Shown here piece by piece: positions 45,236-58,707 of a stretch of 64,000 bases of DNA (positions are counted from its first letter, which is position 1; the number at the start of each line of letters is the position of its first letter). The translations under genes were made by a program, and so were the position numbers. The notes beneath the pieces were generated by a model that saw only the letters and a list, made by a program, of their open reading frames with translations, had not been told where the DNA came from and made no database searches. This stretch comes from Musa acuminata AAA Group (Eukaryota > Streptophyta > Magnoliopsida > Zingiberales > Musaceae), in contig NC_088335.1 in the NCBI RefSeq assembly GCF_036884655.1, forward strand, positions 44,324,501 through 44,388,500, given 5' to 3'.

Positions 45236-47243
45236 TTGATGTTAAATTGACAGTTATTTTACGACAAATGTAAAACTATTCAATAATATTCTTCCTCGTC
45301 ATTTCAATCATAAAGGTAATAGGTAAGCCATGACCATTGCATAATGACGGCAAGGAAAAAATAATAATAATCCATTTCTCTTTCTCAAATTTTACATGTG
45401 TAAACTTTAGCCATGATTTTTTCTCTATTTTTATATACATTAGTTAAACTTGTATGTAGTAGGGCTCTAGTAGCAACCCAAAACAGTTTAGTAGCCTCTT
45501 TGTCTCATACATCATAAGATTTTTTAATATATGAACAATGTAATAACCTCTTGGAAAAATCTCCTTTCAACAAAATTATGAATTTCATAAAAGTCAATTT
45601 TTTGCATCTCATAATACATATTCTAAATTTACAAAAGTAAACTTAGGTGCTTAAACAGTCAACTTTTTCACTCATGATTAACAAAACAAAACAAACTTAA
45701 TCCAAAAAAATTTGTTGAACATGTCCCTATGATCGTTTACATAAACATAATAAATGATATAAGATATGAATATAAGAAATCTCTTCACAATAAAGAAATA
45801 AGTTAGATCAGAAAAAAATTAGCATACTAGATTGGCGATTATAATTAATATATGAATCTTCGTATGAATTGTACTCGAAGATTGACATCAAGATATGATA
45901 TTTTTCTTTATATACAAACATGTAAAGATTGATAAAATCTTTTATGGCTTTGAATTATTAGATTACGTGACTTTATCTAATTAGATAAAATATATTATGA
46001 ATATGATTAAATTTTGATTATGGTTATCAACCAAAAGAAAGGAGGTTTAATTAAAATATAATTTATTAGGAGATCACTTTTTATTAGAGGGACTTTATTA
46101 ATTATTTATTAGAGACCCTCTGCTCTCACCTATAAATAGATAGGATCTCATAGAGACTTAACATAAAATACGAGAATGTGATATTATTGAGTAATTATAG
46201 ATCTTCTCTTATCTCTTCATAGTGTTATTGAGAGATTATATATCTTCTCTTATCTCCTTTTAGTCACTAATCTTTCACTATTATTAATCCTAGTATAAAA
46301 AGAGAAAAAATGACGAGTCTAGTTCTCTTTATTGATTGACATTACTATAGCTTTTGGATTTGATAATGATGCACTTGTAGATCCGATAAAAACTTTCTAA
46401 ATAGTATCAAAAGGTACGTATCATAAACTTGATATATCATTATTATTTCAGTTTTTAATATTAAATTTTTTTGTAAACAATAGCATAATTATGAAACAAT
46501 TAATATTAGAGCTATGTTTTTTGAAATCAAATATATTATAAAAGTATGTCAAATATATTTTATATGTCAAAACTAAAAATTATTTAATAGAGAAATAGGA
46601 AAGAGCAAATCTTTTCGTAATCTAACACATACTTTCTATATATTATCTCTTTTTCGTGTGTTCCAACAACTACCATTATATAAAAGCTTGAGAGAATCTT
46701 TAAAAACTTATAAAAAGATGGTGCATGAATTACTAAGAAACACCATCTAGAGTAGTTGATAACAAGCCTTTGGAGGGTATTTATATCATTTTATCTAAGA
46801 CAAAAGGATGCCAATACCTGAATGAGATGCACCCATGTTTAGTTTATCATGTATGTATCTTTAGATAGTAATGCACATGAAATTGATAAAAACAATAAAA
46901 ATTATTAAGAAAAAAAAACATATAAGGAAGGAAGGTCCAAACATAGAACATTATTTTTTTTCAATTGAGAGCTTCACCACACATCTAATACATTTTGTTT
47001 CCCACAAATTTTATTTAGTGAAAACTTCCATTTAACTTAAGTTTTATTCACTTGCAGCAATACTCTCCATGACATTACATCGAAGCTCTCACTTCCGTCT
47101 CGTACTTGGGAGTGGAGAGGGTTCATTAATATCTCCACTTGCATGCCTTTGAGAGCTAATGTCTTCCCCATGAAATGATCGATTGTGGCATTATCGTTGA
47201 TCTTGATGGAGACCCATTCAAACAATCATAGTTTTTCTAATTT
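45236..47243. other. AT-rich spacer between the satellite arrays and copia D
   Basis: No convincing gene. At about 46060-46410 there is text resembling an old LTR end and PBS (CACCTATAAATAGATAGG at about 46129, then TAGTATCAAAAGG at about 46403, near the usual TGGTATCAGAGC), possibly a decayed retroelement. A short minus-strand frame at 47225-47037 is protein-like (INDNATIDHFMGKTLALKGM) but matches nothing I know. Confidence 0.4.
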
Positions 47244-47931
47244 TGTTGGGTCCAGCCCATATGTGGGCTTGAACAATTGGGCCTATTGAGTCCAAATCAA
47301 CAAATGAAAGAAATTAAAAAAAGGAGAGAGAAGATGAGAAAAAGAGATCAAAATGCAGCGTGCAGCATGCGGAGGAAAGAGAAGAGAGAAAGAGAGAGAG
47401 AAAGATTAGGTTTCTGAGTTTTCTGCTTGACGATCGGTGGCCAAACGATGTCAGTTTCAGCCCAAATTTTTTTTGGAGAATCCTTGCAGTAAACTCTACA
47501 ATCCTAACGGTGTTGATCTGCAGTTTACACTCTTTAAGGTACTTTCTTACGATATTCACTTTATGAGACCTAGAATTCTCTTTGGAGGAGATCCACCTAT
47601 GTGATGAAGATATGTTATTCTTGAGCCAAGATCTATGATCTTGATGTTATTCTGATCCTCTAGTTATTCTAGAGAAGAACTACTGTAAACATGTTATCAT
47701 TATTATTGATAGTGGAAGTTTGAGGTGGACTACGGTCCCGTGATTTTTCCCACATTGGGTTTTCCACGTTAAAAATATTTGGTCTCACTGTGTGATTGAT
47801 TTTTAATCTATTGTTTATGCTATGCTGGTTGATATTTTCATTTGGATATCAAGTTGGTATTTTGATGAGGAACCCATTTTGATACACAAAGAGGGAAAAG
47901 AATATTCCGTTTTAACATATTTTTCCCAACA
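47244..47931 (+). repeat. 5' LTR of copia D
   Basis: 688 bp, TGTTGGG to CCCAACA, two bases before the PBS. Confidence 0.95.
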
Positions 47932-47951
47932 AGTGGTATCAGAGCATCAGG

Positions 47952-49103
47952 TTGTTTGGTGCTAGTTTTTCTTGTGTGATTGAAATGGAGCAATCAGATG
48001 GTATGATTAAATTGAACTCATCAAATTATTCCACTTGGAGGCGTCTGATGGAAGATTTGATCTATTGCAAAGATTTGTATAAGCCTATCAAGGTTAAAGA
48101 TAAACCTTCTACTATGGACGATAAAGAATGGGAAGTTCAACATAGAAAAGCTATTGCCTATATTAGAAGATGGATGAATATAAACTTGCATGAGCATATT
48201 TCAGATGAAACCAGAGCTGATGTTATTTGGCAAAGGTTAGAAAACCTCTTTGCGAAAAAGACAGCGGGAAATAGAATTTCTCTCCATAGAAGGCTTGTAA
48301 ATTTGAAGTATAAAGATGGTGGTAACATTGTTGAGCACATAAGCCTATTTCAGAGTCTTGCAAACAAGTTGGTTGCTATGAAAATGAATATAGATGATGA
48401 GATGCAAGGATTATTACTTCTCAGCTCTTTACCAGAAAGTTGGGAAACGTATGTGGTGACTATTTGTAACTCCACGCCAGAGGGGACTCTAACCATAGAT
48501 ATGGTTAAAGACAGTTTGCTAAATGAAGATGTCAGAAGGAAAGAACAGAATGAATCTTCTTCTGGTGCATTTGTTACTGAAAAACAAGAAAGACGTAGAA
48601 GAAGTCATAGCAGAAATCCACATAGATATAGAGGAAGATCTAAGTCTAGAAGAGATATCAAATGTTTTCACTGTAACAGGCCAGGTCACATGAAGAAAGA
48701 GTGTAGGTTTTGGAAGCGAGAACATAATGAAATGAAGAAAAATGAGAAAGAGATCAATACAGTTGCTGCTGAAGGTAATATCACTATTGTTTGTGATGAA
48801 GGTTGTATTAGTCTTGTAGCTCAGGACAGTAATTGGGTAATTGACTCTGGTGCTTCATTTCATGTCACTTCTCATGGTGATTTCTTTAGATCTTACACTG
48901 CTGGTGATTTTGGTAATGTCAGAATGGGAAACAGTGATACATCTAAGATTGTGGGTATTGGAGATATTTGCTTGGAGACTAGTATTGGGAGCAAATTGAT
49001 ACTCAAAGATATAAGGCATGTTCCAAATATTCGTCTTAACTTGATATCTACAGGTAGACTTGATGATGAGGGCTTTGCACACTATTTTGGTGAAAGTAAA
49101 TAG
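47952..49103 (+). pseudogene. Copia D gag and protease
   Basis: Frame of 383 codons. Gag begins EMEQSDGMIKLNSSNYSTWR, carries zinc knuckle CFHCNRPGHMKKEC, and runs in frame into the protease WVIDSGASFHVTSHG. It ends at TAG (49101-49103), where copia C has Trp (SKWKLTKG). Confidence 0.9.
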
Positions 49104-49127
49104 AAACTCACTAAAGGTTCACTAATT

Positions 49128-51866
49128 GTGGCAAAAGGAAAGAAGATTAACTCTTTTTATGTCATGGAAGCTAAGATACACAAAGGAGAGATTAATGCAA
49201 TTCAAAAAGGTGAAAGTATAGATCTTGCTAGAAAGCAGTTCTTACCAGAGTTGCAAGGTATATCTCTTAAATCTTGTGATCATTGCTTAGCTGGAAAAAC
49301 ACATAGAGTTGCATTTCAGACATATCCATCATCTAGAAGATCAGATGTTATTGATTTAGTTCATACTGATGTCTGTACTATGCAAACTAGAACTCTTGGT
49401 GGTGCTCTTTATTTTGTTACTTTTATTGATGACCATTCTAGAAAAAATTGGGTTTTTGCTTTGAAATCTAAAGATCAGGTACTTGATGCTTTCAAGGAGT
49501 TTCATGTCAGTGTTGAAAGAGAAACTGGCAGAAAACTAAGGTGTATTCGATCAGATAATGGTGGCGAGTACAGGAGTCCTTTTGAGAATTATTGCAGGTT
49601 TCATGGAATCAGGCTTGAGAAAATAGTTCCTAAAACTCCTCAACAGAACGGTGTGGCAGAAAGGATGAACAGAACCATTGAAGAAATGATTAGGTGTATG
49701 CTTTCTCACGCTAAGTTACCGAAGTCATTTTGGGGGGAGGCTATGAGAACTACAGTTGACCTCATAAATCTTTCTCCATCAGTTCCTCTAGAAGGTGATG
49801 TTCCAGAGAGAGTATGGAGAGGAAAAGATATATCTTATAATCATTTGAGAGTTTTTGGGTGTAAAGCTTTTGTTCATATTCCGAAAGATGAGAGGTCAAA
49901 GCTTGATAATAAGGCAAAAGCATGTATCTTCTTGGGATATGGTCATGAAGAGTTTGGGTACAGATTATGGGATCCAGTGAACAAGAAGATTATTAGAAGC
50001 AGAGATGTTGTGTTTCTTGAAGACCAATTGTTTGATGATGGTGATAATGTTGAGAAGCCAGAAACCTCTGTTTATATTCCTTGGAGTTTGGGTCCAGTTC
50101 CTTCACCTATAGTTCATGATGATCATGGGGGAGATGAACAAGAAGATTATGGTGAGAATACTAGTGATGATATACCTACAGTTGATGATGCTGAACCAAC
50201 TAAACAAGCACCTCCACCACCAATTGAGATTCCATTGAGAAGATCCACTAGAGAGCGACAACCCTCTACCAGATATCCTCCACATGAGTATGTTATGCTT
50301 ACTGACGGGGGAGAGCCAGAAACTTACCAAGAAGCTATTCTACATGAGAATAAGAATGAGTGGGTTAAAGTCATGCAAGAAGAGATGAGATCCTTACTTG
50401 AGAACCACACCTATGACTTGGTAAAGTTGCCTAAAGAGAAGAAAGCTCTCAAGAATAAGTGGGTTTATAAATTGAAGACTGAAAATAATAGCTCACAACA
50501 GATATACAAGGCACGACTAGTTGTGAAAGGATTCAGTCATAAGAAAGGTATTGACTTTGAAGAAATATTTTCTCCGGTTGTGAAAATGTCCTCTATCCGA
50601 GTTGTTCTTGGTTTGGCTGCCCGCTTGAATTTAGAAGTTGAGCAACTTGATGTAAAAACAACATTTCTTCATGATGACTTAGAAGAAGAAATTTACATGG
50701 AGCAACCAGAAGGTTTCAAAGTCAAGGGAAAAGAAAATCTGGTATGTAAGCTTAAGAAAAGCTTGTATGGACTCAAACAGGCACCTAGAAAGTTTGATTC
50801 CTTTATGATGAGCCAAGGGTATGATAGAACCACATCTGATCATTGTGTGTTTATGAAGAAATTTTCAGATGATGATTTTATTATTTTACTGCTATATGTT
50901 GATGATATGTTGATTGTTGGCCATGATGTTGAAAAAATTGGAAAGCTTAAAAGAGAGCTAAGTAAATCTTTTGCCATGAAAGACTTGGGATCGGTGAAAC
51001 AAATACTTGGCATGAAGATTCTTCGTGATAGGAAGAAAAGGAAGATTTGGCTATCTCAGGAGACTTACATTGAAAAGGTTCTTGAAAGATTCAACATGAG
51101 TAAAGCCAAAGCAGTTTGTTTCCCACTTGTAGGTCATTTCAAGCTTAGTTCAAAACAATGTCCTACAAGTGAGAAAGAAAAAGAAGAAATGTCCAAAGTG
51201 CCTTACTCATCTACAGTAGGCAGTTTGATGTATGCTATGGTTTGTACTAGGCCAGATATAGCTCATGCAGTTGGAGTTGTTAGTCGATTTCTCTCTAATC
51301 CTGGAAAGGAACATTGAGCAGCAGTGAAATGGATATTAAGATATCTAAGAGGTACTTCCAGGTTGTGTTTATGTTTTGGTAGTGATGAACCTGTGTTAGA
51401 AGGCTACACAGATGCAGACATGGTAGGTGATACTGATTCCAGGAAGTCCACTTCGGGATTCTTGATGACTTTTGCAGGAGGAGCAGTCTCTTGGCAGTCT
51501 AAGTTACAGAAGCGTGTTGCTCTATCAACCACAGAAGCAGAATACATAGCAATTACTGAAGCCTGAAAAGAAGCTTTATGGATGAAAAAGTTTCTACAGG
51601 AATTGAGCTTGAAACAGGAAGGATATACTGTTTACTGTGACAGTCAGAGCGCCATTCACCTCTCCAAGAATTTAACATACCATTCTAGATCTAAGCATAT
51701 TGATGTGAGATATCATTGGATTCGTGATGTGCTTGAGTTGAAAGAATTACAGTTGGAAAAGGTGCATACCAATGATAATGGTTCAGATATGTTGACAAAG
51801 TCTTTGCCTAAGGAGAAGCTTGAAGCATGTAGGCGAAGAGCGGGCTTGATACAGCCCACCATATAA
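49128..51866 (+). pseudogene. Copia D integrase, RT and RNase H
   Basis: 729-codon frame 49128-51317 with integrase (LVHTDVCTMQ, RSDNGGEYRSP, QQNGVAERMNRTIEE), RT (EQLDVKTTFLHDDLEEEIYM, LLYVDDMLIV) and the start of RNase H, continued at 51324-51566 and 51582-51866 after two stops. Versus copia C the 16 residues LWHKRLGHISEKGLQT are absent (ESIDLARKQ), which removes both histidines of the integrase HHCC zinc finger. In RT four residues (QWYK) are missing after QAPR. Confidence 0.9.
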
Positions 51867-51882
51867 GCTGGAGGGGGAGAAT

Positions 51883-52575
51883 TGTTGGGTCCAGCCCATA
51901 TGTGGGCTTGGACAATTGGGCCTATTGAGCCCAAATCAGCAAATGAAAGAAATTAAAAAGAGGAGAGAGAAGGTGAGAAAAAGAGATCAGATTGTAGCGT
52001 GCAGCGTGCGGCATGCAGAGGAAAGAGGAGAGAGAAATAGAGAGAGAAAGATTAGGTTTCTGAGTTTTCTGCTTGACGATCGGTGGCCAAACGTTGTCAG
52101 TTTCAGCCAAATTTTATGTGGAGAATCCTTGCAGTAAACTCTACAATCCTAACGGTGTTGATCTACAGTTTACACTCTCTAAGGTACTTTCCTACGATAT
52201 CCACTTTGTGAGACCTAGAATTCTCTTTGGAGGAGATCCACCTATGTGATGAAGATATGTTATTCTTGAGCCAAGATCTATGATCTTGATGTTATTCTGA
52301 TCCTCTAGTTATTGTAGAGAAGACCTACTGTAAACCTGTTATCATTATTATTGATAGTGGAAGTTTGAGGTGGACTACGGTCCCGTGGTTTTTCTCACAT
52401 TGGGTTTTCCACGTTAAAAGATTTGGTCTCACTGTGTGATTGATTTTTAATCTATTGTTTATGCTGTGCTGGTTGATATTTTCATTTGGATATCAAGTTG
52501 GTATTTTGATGAGGAACCCATTTCGATACATAAAGAGGGAAAAGAATATTCTGCTTTAACAGATTTTTCCCAACA
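51883..52575 (+). repeat. 3' LTR of copia D
   Basis: 693 bp, partner of 47244-47931. Confidence 0.95.
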
Positions 52576-52580
52576 AATTT

Positions 52581-53627
52581 ATAGATTTTTTGATATTTTT
52601 ATAATTTTTATACCATCCAAACAATCTGTTATTTTCTTATTTTCTTCATTTTTTTCTATTTCTACTAAAACATGATGAATCTACATGATCTCTTTTTACA
52701 TTTGCACTATTTTTGGGATCAAATAAAAAACTGAGTAAGAAGCACAAATCTTTGCCAAAATCTGTCAGAATTTTTTGGACACCATTTAATTGCACCAAAA
52801 TCTGATTAACATATATCACACATTTTCTATTTTGGAAGATTTTTTTTGATGTTTTATGAGTTTTTTCAATATGTAAAATAGAGAATCGGGTGAAATTTAT
52901 ACTTCCAATGGCCTAATTTTTTTAATTTAATATATTTTATAAAATAAATGATTATAACATATTTTAACTTATTACTTTATCAAAATTTATTTCAACTTTG
53001 ATCCCAAAACTATTTTTGTATTCATATATTATAATTTTATAAGTTACTGAAAATATATTATCACTAAGCTGCTTTAAAAATACTTTGGATAATTAAAATT
53101 TTACTGTAATTGTTCTTGCCCATAACTATTGTGATATAGGTGGAAATTTATATGATTGAAGATTATGTCCAAATTGTTGGCATTTTGAAAACTTTTTTTC
53201 TTTTTTTATCGCTTTGTGTTAATTCAATTCTTACTTTCTTTCCTCTATCAGAGATAATGTGATACGATCATATTCTCATTGTATTCGATACTATTTACTT
53301 TCTATAGGAAATATTTTATTATTATAAGTCTTCTTGTATGTGTCAATTATATAAAAATATTTACAAAATGAATACGGATTATTATTACTATACCTAATAA
53401 TAGTCATCGTATAAGAATATAAAATTCTCAAAATATATATAAATTTATTTTTGACTATATATATTGATAATTTTGAATTTTAAAATTTTCTCATCGTGCA
53501 GTCTCCATAATTAATTGGTTGGCGCTGATAGTGAGTTGGTGAGAAAAAATTAAAATTTTTAATTACTGATATATATGTATATATATACATATGTATGTAA
53601 TCTTATTTTTTAATCTATTATTCAATG
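52581..53627. other. AT-rich spacer between copia D and copia B
   Basis: No gene seen. A short (TATATG)n-like palindromic run occurs at about 53566-53600. Confidence 0.5.
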
Positions 53628-53632
53628 ATAGG

Positions 53633-53805
53633 TGTTAGAAAATAAATAGATAAACAAGTTGTAGAAGAAGTTGATTGTTATTAACATATCCCCCTTCCTT
53701 TTATACAAGTTAGATGGGAGAATTTTCCTCAATAGGTTAGAGGATTTCCCTCAACAGAGTAGAGAGATTTCCTCAAACAGTTAGGGAAATCTCATCTACT
53801 TATCA
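53633..53805 (-). repeat. 3' LTR of copia B
   Basis: 173 bp. Confidence 0.95.
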
Positions 53806-55279
53806 TGCCCCCGCAAGATGGTGCTCCGATCAAGGAGGCCAATCTTGGACTGAAGTAATGCAAAAAGTTTACGAGCTAGAGGCTTCGTAAATGAGTCGGC
53901 CAATTGATCAGCCGTATGAACATGAGAAACATGAAGTTGACGACGGACAACTTGATTGCGTACAAAGTGGAAGTCGATAGCAATATGTTTCATGCGGGAG
54001 TGGAATACCGGATTAGCGCACAGATAGGTATCTCCAATATTATCATAATATATTGTAGGGGTGGAATCGATGTTGAGTTCCTGGAGTAGATTCGTGATCC
54101 AATTGAGTTCTACAGTGGTAGCGGCAATGGCATGGTATTCAGCTTCAGTTGTAGACCGGGCGACAGTCTTTTGCTTCTTAGAACTCCAACTGATTGGATG
54201 AGCACCAAGGAAGATAATATACCCCGATGTGGATGTTCTATCATCAAGGTTACCTGCCCAATCAGCATCGGCAAAGGCATGAAGACGAAGTGGAGAGTGT
54301 TTGTGAAAAAAGAGACCATGATTTAGGGTCCCTTTAAGATATCGTAGAAGTCTCTTGACCGCAGACCAGTGTAGAGTATATGGTTGCTGCATAAACAATG
54401 ATAATTTGTTGACAGCAAATGAGATGTCTGGACGCGTGAGAGCTAAGTATTGTAAAGAGCCAACAACTTGGCGGTATTGACTGGGTTCCATAGTAGGACT
54501 TCCATCCGACAATTTGAGAGAACCACTAGTAGAGATGGGGGTTGTAACTGCATTTGCATCCTGCATGTTTGTCTTTAATAACAAATCTTGAATGTACTTG
54601 CGTTGTGATAAAAGGAGACCGGAAGACGTGAAGGTAGCTTCGACGCCTAGAAAGTAGCTCAAGGGTCCGAGATCCTTAAGTGAGAATCGAGCTGCCAGTT
54701 GTTTGATGAACGCTTGGATGCTGATGGGATTGTTGCCTGTGACAATAATATCATCCACATATACTAGAATATACATTGTGTTTCTATGATGATGTTGCAG
54801 AAACAACGAAGTGTCAGATTTGGAGTTAAGAAAGCCGACAGAAGTAAAAAATGAGCTAAGTTCAGTGTACCAAGCTCTCGGAGCCTGACGAAGTCCATAA
54901 ATGGCTTTCCGAAGTTTGCAAACATGCTGTGGATACTGAGGATGAGTAAAACCGGGGGGTTGTTGCATAAAAACATCTTCGGATAGAGATCCCTGTAGAA
55001 AGGCATTATTAACATCCAATTATCGTAATTTCCAGCCTTTAGTGGTAGCCAGACTCAAGATAAGCTGGATTGTGGTGGGTTTAACAACAGGACTAAACGT
55101 CTCAGTGAAATCAACTCCAGGTCGTTGATGAAACCCTTTGGCGACCAAGCGTGCCTTATATCGGGCAACAGAGCCATTTGGGTTCCGCTTAATTCTAAAG
55201 ACCCACTTACACCCAATGATGTTTTGTGAAGGATAGAAAGGAATGAGATCCCACGTTGAATTATGCAGGAGGGCATTAT
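53806..55279 (-). pseudogene. Copia B RT and RNase H
   Basis: A 407-codon frame from 55019 carries [20 protein letters not shown], the catalytic YVDDIIV and RNase H (FADADWAGNLDDRTSTSGY, ARSTTEAEYHAIAA, KHIAIDFHFVRN) and is intact to its end at 53796. The RT entry (55279-55020, ending KGWKLR) is separated from it by one TAA and from the upstream frame by another. Confidence 0.9.
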
Positions 55280-55280
55280 A

Positions 55281-57325
55281 TTACTCACTCATGGCAGTAC
55301 GCCAATGTGGAGATTTTTGGGCTTGAGTGAAGGTGGTGGGTTCAACGTTGGGGGATGAGGAATTCATGGTAGCTTGTAGGTTAAGTACCTGACGAGGTTT
55401 AAAAATACCATGCTTAGAGCGAGTGGTCATAGGATGATTGGAGACGACAGGATTGGGAGGTGATGTTGGGTGAGGATCTGTGGCACAAGCCGGGTCAAGT
55501 GGAGACACGTCAGGGGCACTTGGGCGAGAAGGAGGTAAAGAGGATGGTTGTGTTTCGGAACATGAAGAGTGGAGTGGAGTAGGAACAGAGGAAACGGGCA
55601 AGTGTTGAACTGGAGTGATATAGTGTGGATCAGGAGGGGAGGAAGTAGACGAAGTCATGGGAGACTCGTCCAATTGGTCCGAAGGTATACTCCAGTGAGA
55701 TAGTGAAGTGGTCCGTATGACAGGATATGGAAGGGTTTGGAAAGGAAAGTTAGACTCAACAAAGACAACGTGACGTGATCTGAAGATTTTGTGAGTGTGG
55801 AGATTATAGCAACGGAAAGCATTATGTTCAAGTGAGTAACCAATAAAGACGCAAGGAGTAGATCGAGATGTTAACTTATGAGAGGCATAGGGACATAACC
55901 AAGGATAACATAAACAACCGAACACTCGGAGTTTACGAAGGTTAGGGGGTTTGTGAAATAGTGTGTCAAAGGGGGACTGGTATTGTAGAACTGGTGTAGG
56001 CATTCGATTAATTAGGTAGACAGCAGTTTGAAAGGCTGCTATCCAAAAAGTTGAAGGCATGGAAGCCTGATGTAGAAGTGTGAGTCCAGTTTCTACTATA
56101 TGCCGATGTTTGCGTTCGGCAGAACCAACTAGTTGAGGAGTATGTGGGGGAGATTTGAGGTGTTGAATGCCACAAGCTGAGAGATGGGATGCCAGGGCTT
56201 GATATTCACCGCCACCATCAGAGTAGACTGTTTTAATGGTAGACTGAAAATAGTTTTCGACCAACTTCTGAAAAGTGGAAAAAATACGAAAAACGTCAGA
56301 TTTATGAGAAAGAGGATATATCCATGTGTACTTAGAGAAGTGATCTACAAAAATAACATAAAATCGAAACTTATCAAAAGATAAGATTGGAGTAGGACCC
56401 CAAACATCAGTATATATAATTTCAAAAGGTTTAGAGGAGGAAATAGAAGATGAGCCAAAAGGCTGCCGATGACTCTTATTACTAAGACAAGCATCACAAT
56501 GCATCATAGAATTAGTGGACTTAAAAAGAGGAAGAGAGTGACGAGATAATAATTTCTGCTGAATAAAGGACGAGGGATGACCAAGCCGATGATGCCACAC
56601 ATCAATTGGAGCCGCAACAGAAGAATGAACAGTGGGCTGGGTTAATCGAGAGGCTGACAGCCATTCGTAAATATTGTCTTTATTCGGGCCTTGGACCAAT
56701 GATGCCCCCGTGCTCAAGTCCTTAACAAGAAATGAATCAGGAAAGAATTTAATGGAGGTATTGTTATGTTTGCAAAATTGAGAAACAGAAATGAGGTTGC
56801 GTTTAATATGAGGGGCGCATAAAACATCATCGAGGGTAAATGTATTAGAGTCAGAATTAAGCGTTGTGGAACCAGTATGAGTTATAGGAAGTCCTTTACC
56901 ATCACCGATGATGATATCTTCATCGCCGCCATAGGGATTGTGAAGAGACAAATTTTGAAGATCAGCGGTGATGTGATGAGAGGCACCAGAGTCGACAATC
57001 CAGTTGGACTGGCTAGGTGTCGGAGAAGTTAGGAGATTTGCCTGAGGCCAGTGTGACGGAACAGGGAGGCGGGGACGAGACCGGTAAACTTTAGCGGAGT
57101 GGCCGACTTTGTCACACAGTTGACAAACGACCCGTCTTTGATGGCTCGATAGGGCAGGACGCCAAGACGAATGATGGCTGGAGTTACCACTTTGCGAGAA
57201 GTGATGACTAGGAGGATAGGAGGGGTGTTGCATGGAACTCACAGAATCAAGAGGCGCATTAGCCAAACCTTGAGTGATGTTCGGCGAGTACCGAGTGCTC
57301 TTCCGTTTAGACTTGTGATTGATTT
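55281..57325 (-). pseudogene. Copia B gag end, protease and integrase
   Basis: A long frame (to 55281) with CQLCDKVGHSAKVY, where the zinc knuckle's last Cys is replaced by Tyr, then WIVDSGASHH protease, GAG-pre-integrase (WHHRLGHPSSF, CDACLSNKSH), integrase (YTDVWGPTP, VYSDGGGEYQ, SAERKHRHIVETG) and the Ser/Pro-rich linker. Confidence 0.9.
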
Positions 57326-57945
57326 GGCAAGTCGCGTGCCCGAATTGCAGCAGCCAATTCCTTGTAGTCGGTGTCGAGACCATTGAGGGTATGAATGACA
57401 ACCTCTTCGTCACATAGGGAATGACCTATCAAGGCTAAGTCATCAATGATAACCTTGATATGTTGTAGATAATCAGAGATAGTACTTCCCTCTTGTTTCG
57501 TCACCATAAGCTTGGATAGAAGACTGAGCTTGCGAGTACACGAATGATTTGCCAGGGTGGTTTGTAGTGTAGACCATGCATCGGCAGCTGTCACACATGA
57601 AGATATCAAGGGAGCAACGAATCCAGCAACTGAAGCTTGAATAGCTTGGAGGATGAGACGATCTTGACGTAGCTACAGTTTGTGAGCTGGATTGGGTACT
57701 GGATTGGGATCGCCGGGGATGTTGAGCATGGTTGGAGGGCAACTGAAAGAGCCATCAATGTAACCTAACAAGTCGTATCCAAATAAAAGATTAGAAAATT
57801 GAGCTCGCCAGGACGCATAGTTGCCACCCTTTGATAACTTAAAGGGGATCAGCGTGGCAACATTGATGGAGATAAGCCCTGTAGAAGAACAAGAAGTGGG
57901 AGTCCCTATAGGAACTGAAACATCAGAAGAAGTGAATGAAGACAT
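57307..57945 (-). pseudogene. Copia B gag N-terminal part
   Basis: Starts MSSFTSSDVSVPIGTPTS at 57945, contains WRAQFSNLLFGYDLLGYIDG (typical copia gag), is cut by TAG after AHKL (copia A has Trp), then continues 57609-57307 with SLLSKLMVTKQEGSTISDYL. It includes the intact sequence into which the gypsy element inserted in copia A. Confidence 0.85.
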
Positions 57946-58108
57946 TTTTTTTTCCCTTCGTGTTTTTTTTTTTTTTTTTTTTTATAGAGGAGATGCAGCG
58001 AACCTTGTGTGATACTCAGGTCACACAAGGTGGAGAATGAGGGAGGGGGCTGCTGTTGTAGATTGCTGTAGTAGATTGGGCAATCTACAACAATGCCCAA
58101 AGCTGGCA

Positions 58109-58345
58109 GTTGCTGTGGATTGCTGCTTGCTACAGCAGATTATAGAGGCTGCAGTTCGCCGGAAGATGGCCGCGAAAACTGCAGCGGTACTCAAGACTGC
58201 GGTTCGCTACTGTGGATTGCTGTTTGTTGCAGCAGATTGTAGAGGCTGCAGTTCGCCGGAAGATGGCAGCGAAAACTGCAGCGGTACTTAAGACTGCGGT
58301 TCGCTGTTGTGGATTGCTGCTTGCTGCAGCGGTACTCAAGGAAAC
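58109..58345 (-). repeat. 97-bp tandem repeats in the copia B leader
   Basis: Unit starts at 58109, 58206 and 58303, exactly 97 bp apart; the third is truncated by an internal deletion. Homologous to 22657-22947 of copia A. Confidence 0.85.
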
Positions 58346-58707
58346 TGTAGTGAGAGAAATATGCAGCAATTAGATGTATAGAGGAAAGCGATAATGAAAG
58401 CTGCTGCGGTAGAGGAAGGAAGATGCAGCGGTTGCGGCTGCTGCTGGCCGGGAAGCGGCTGCGACAGCGAAGGAGGAAGACGAGGCAGCTGTCGTTAAGC
58501 AAGGAAGACTGAGCGAGGAAGACACCGTCATTCGTCGTTCGTCACTATTGAGGAGGAGGACACCGCCGTTAAGGAGGCGCCGTTGTGTAGAGGGAAGCGT
58601 GTTACTGTGCTTCTTCAATGACTCCACTTGAGGCAGCGTGTTACTGTGGCTGCTTGGCTAACACACGACGATACTGCTATCGCCAAGGAGGAACTGCTCT
58701 GATACCA

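Larger units (their letters stand above)
47244..52575 (+). mobile_element. Copia D: Ty1/copia retrotransposon, inverted relative to copia C
   Basis: 5,332-bp plus-strand element of the same family as copia C. LTRs are 47244-47931 and 51883-52575, the TSD AATTT is perfect (47239-47243 and 52576-52580), the PBS TGGTATCAGAGC is at 47934-47945, and the polypurine tract GGAGGGGGAGAAT is at 51870-51882. The coding region is nearly open but has stops at about 49101, 51316 and 51565, a 48-bp in-frame deletion in the integrase zinc region, and a 12-bp deletion in RT. Confidence 0.95.

Noticed and set aside
47037..47225. 62-codon minus-strand frame with protein-like composition
   Set aside because: No recognised domain, no splice context that I can support, and directly beside the copia D insertion. 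Mentioned only as part of the spacer.
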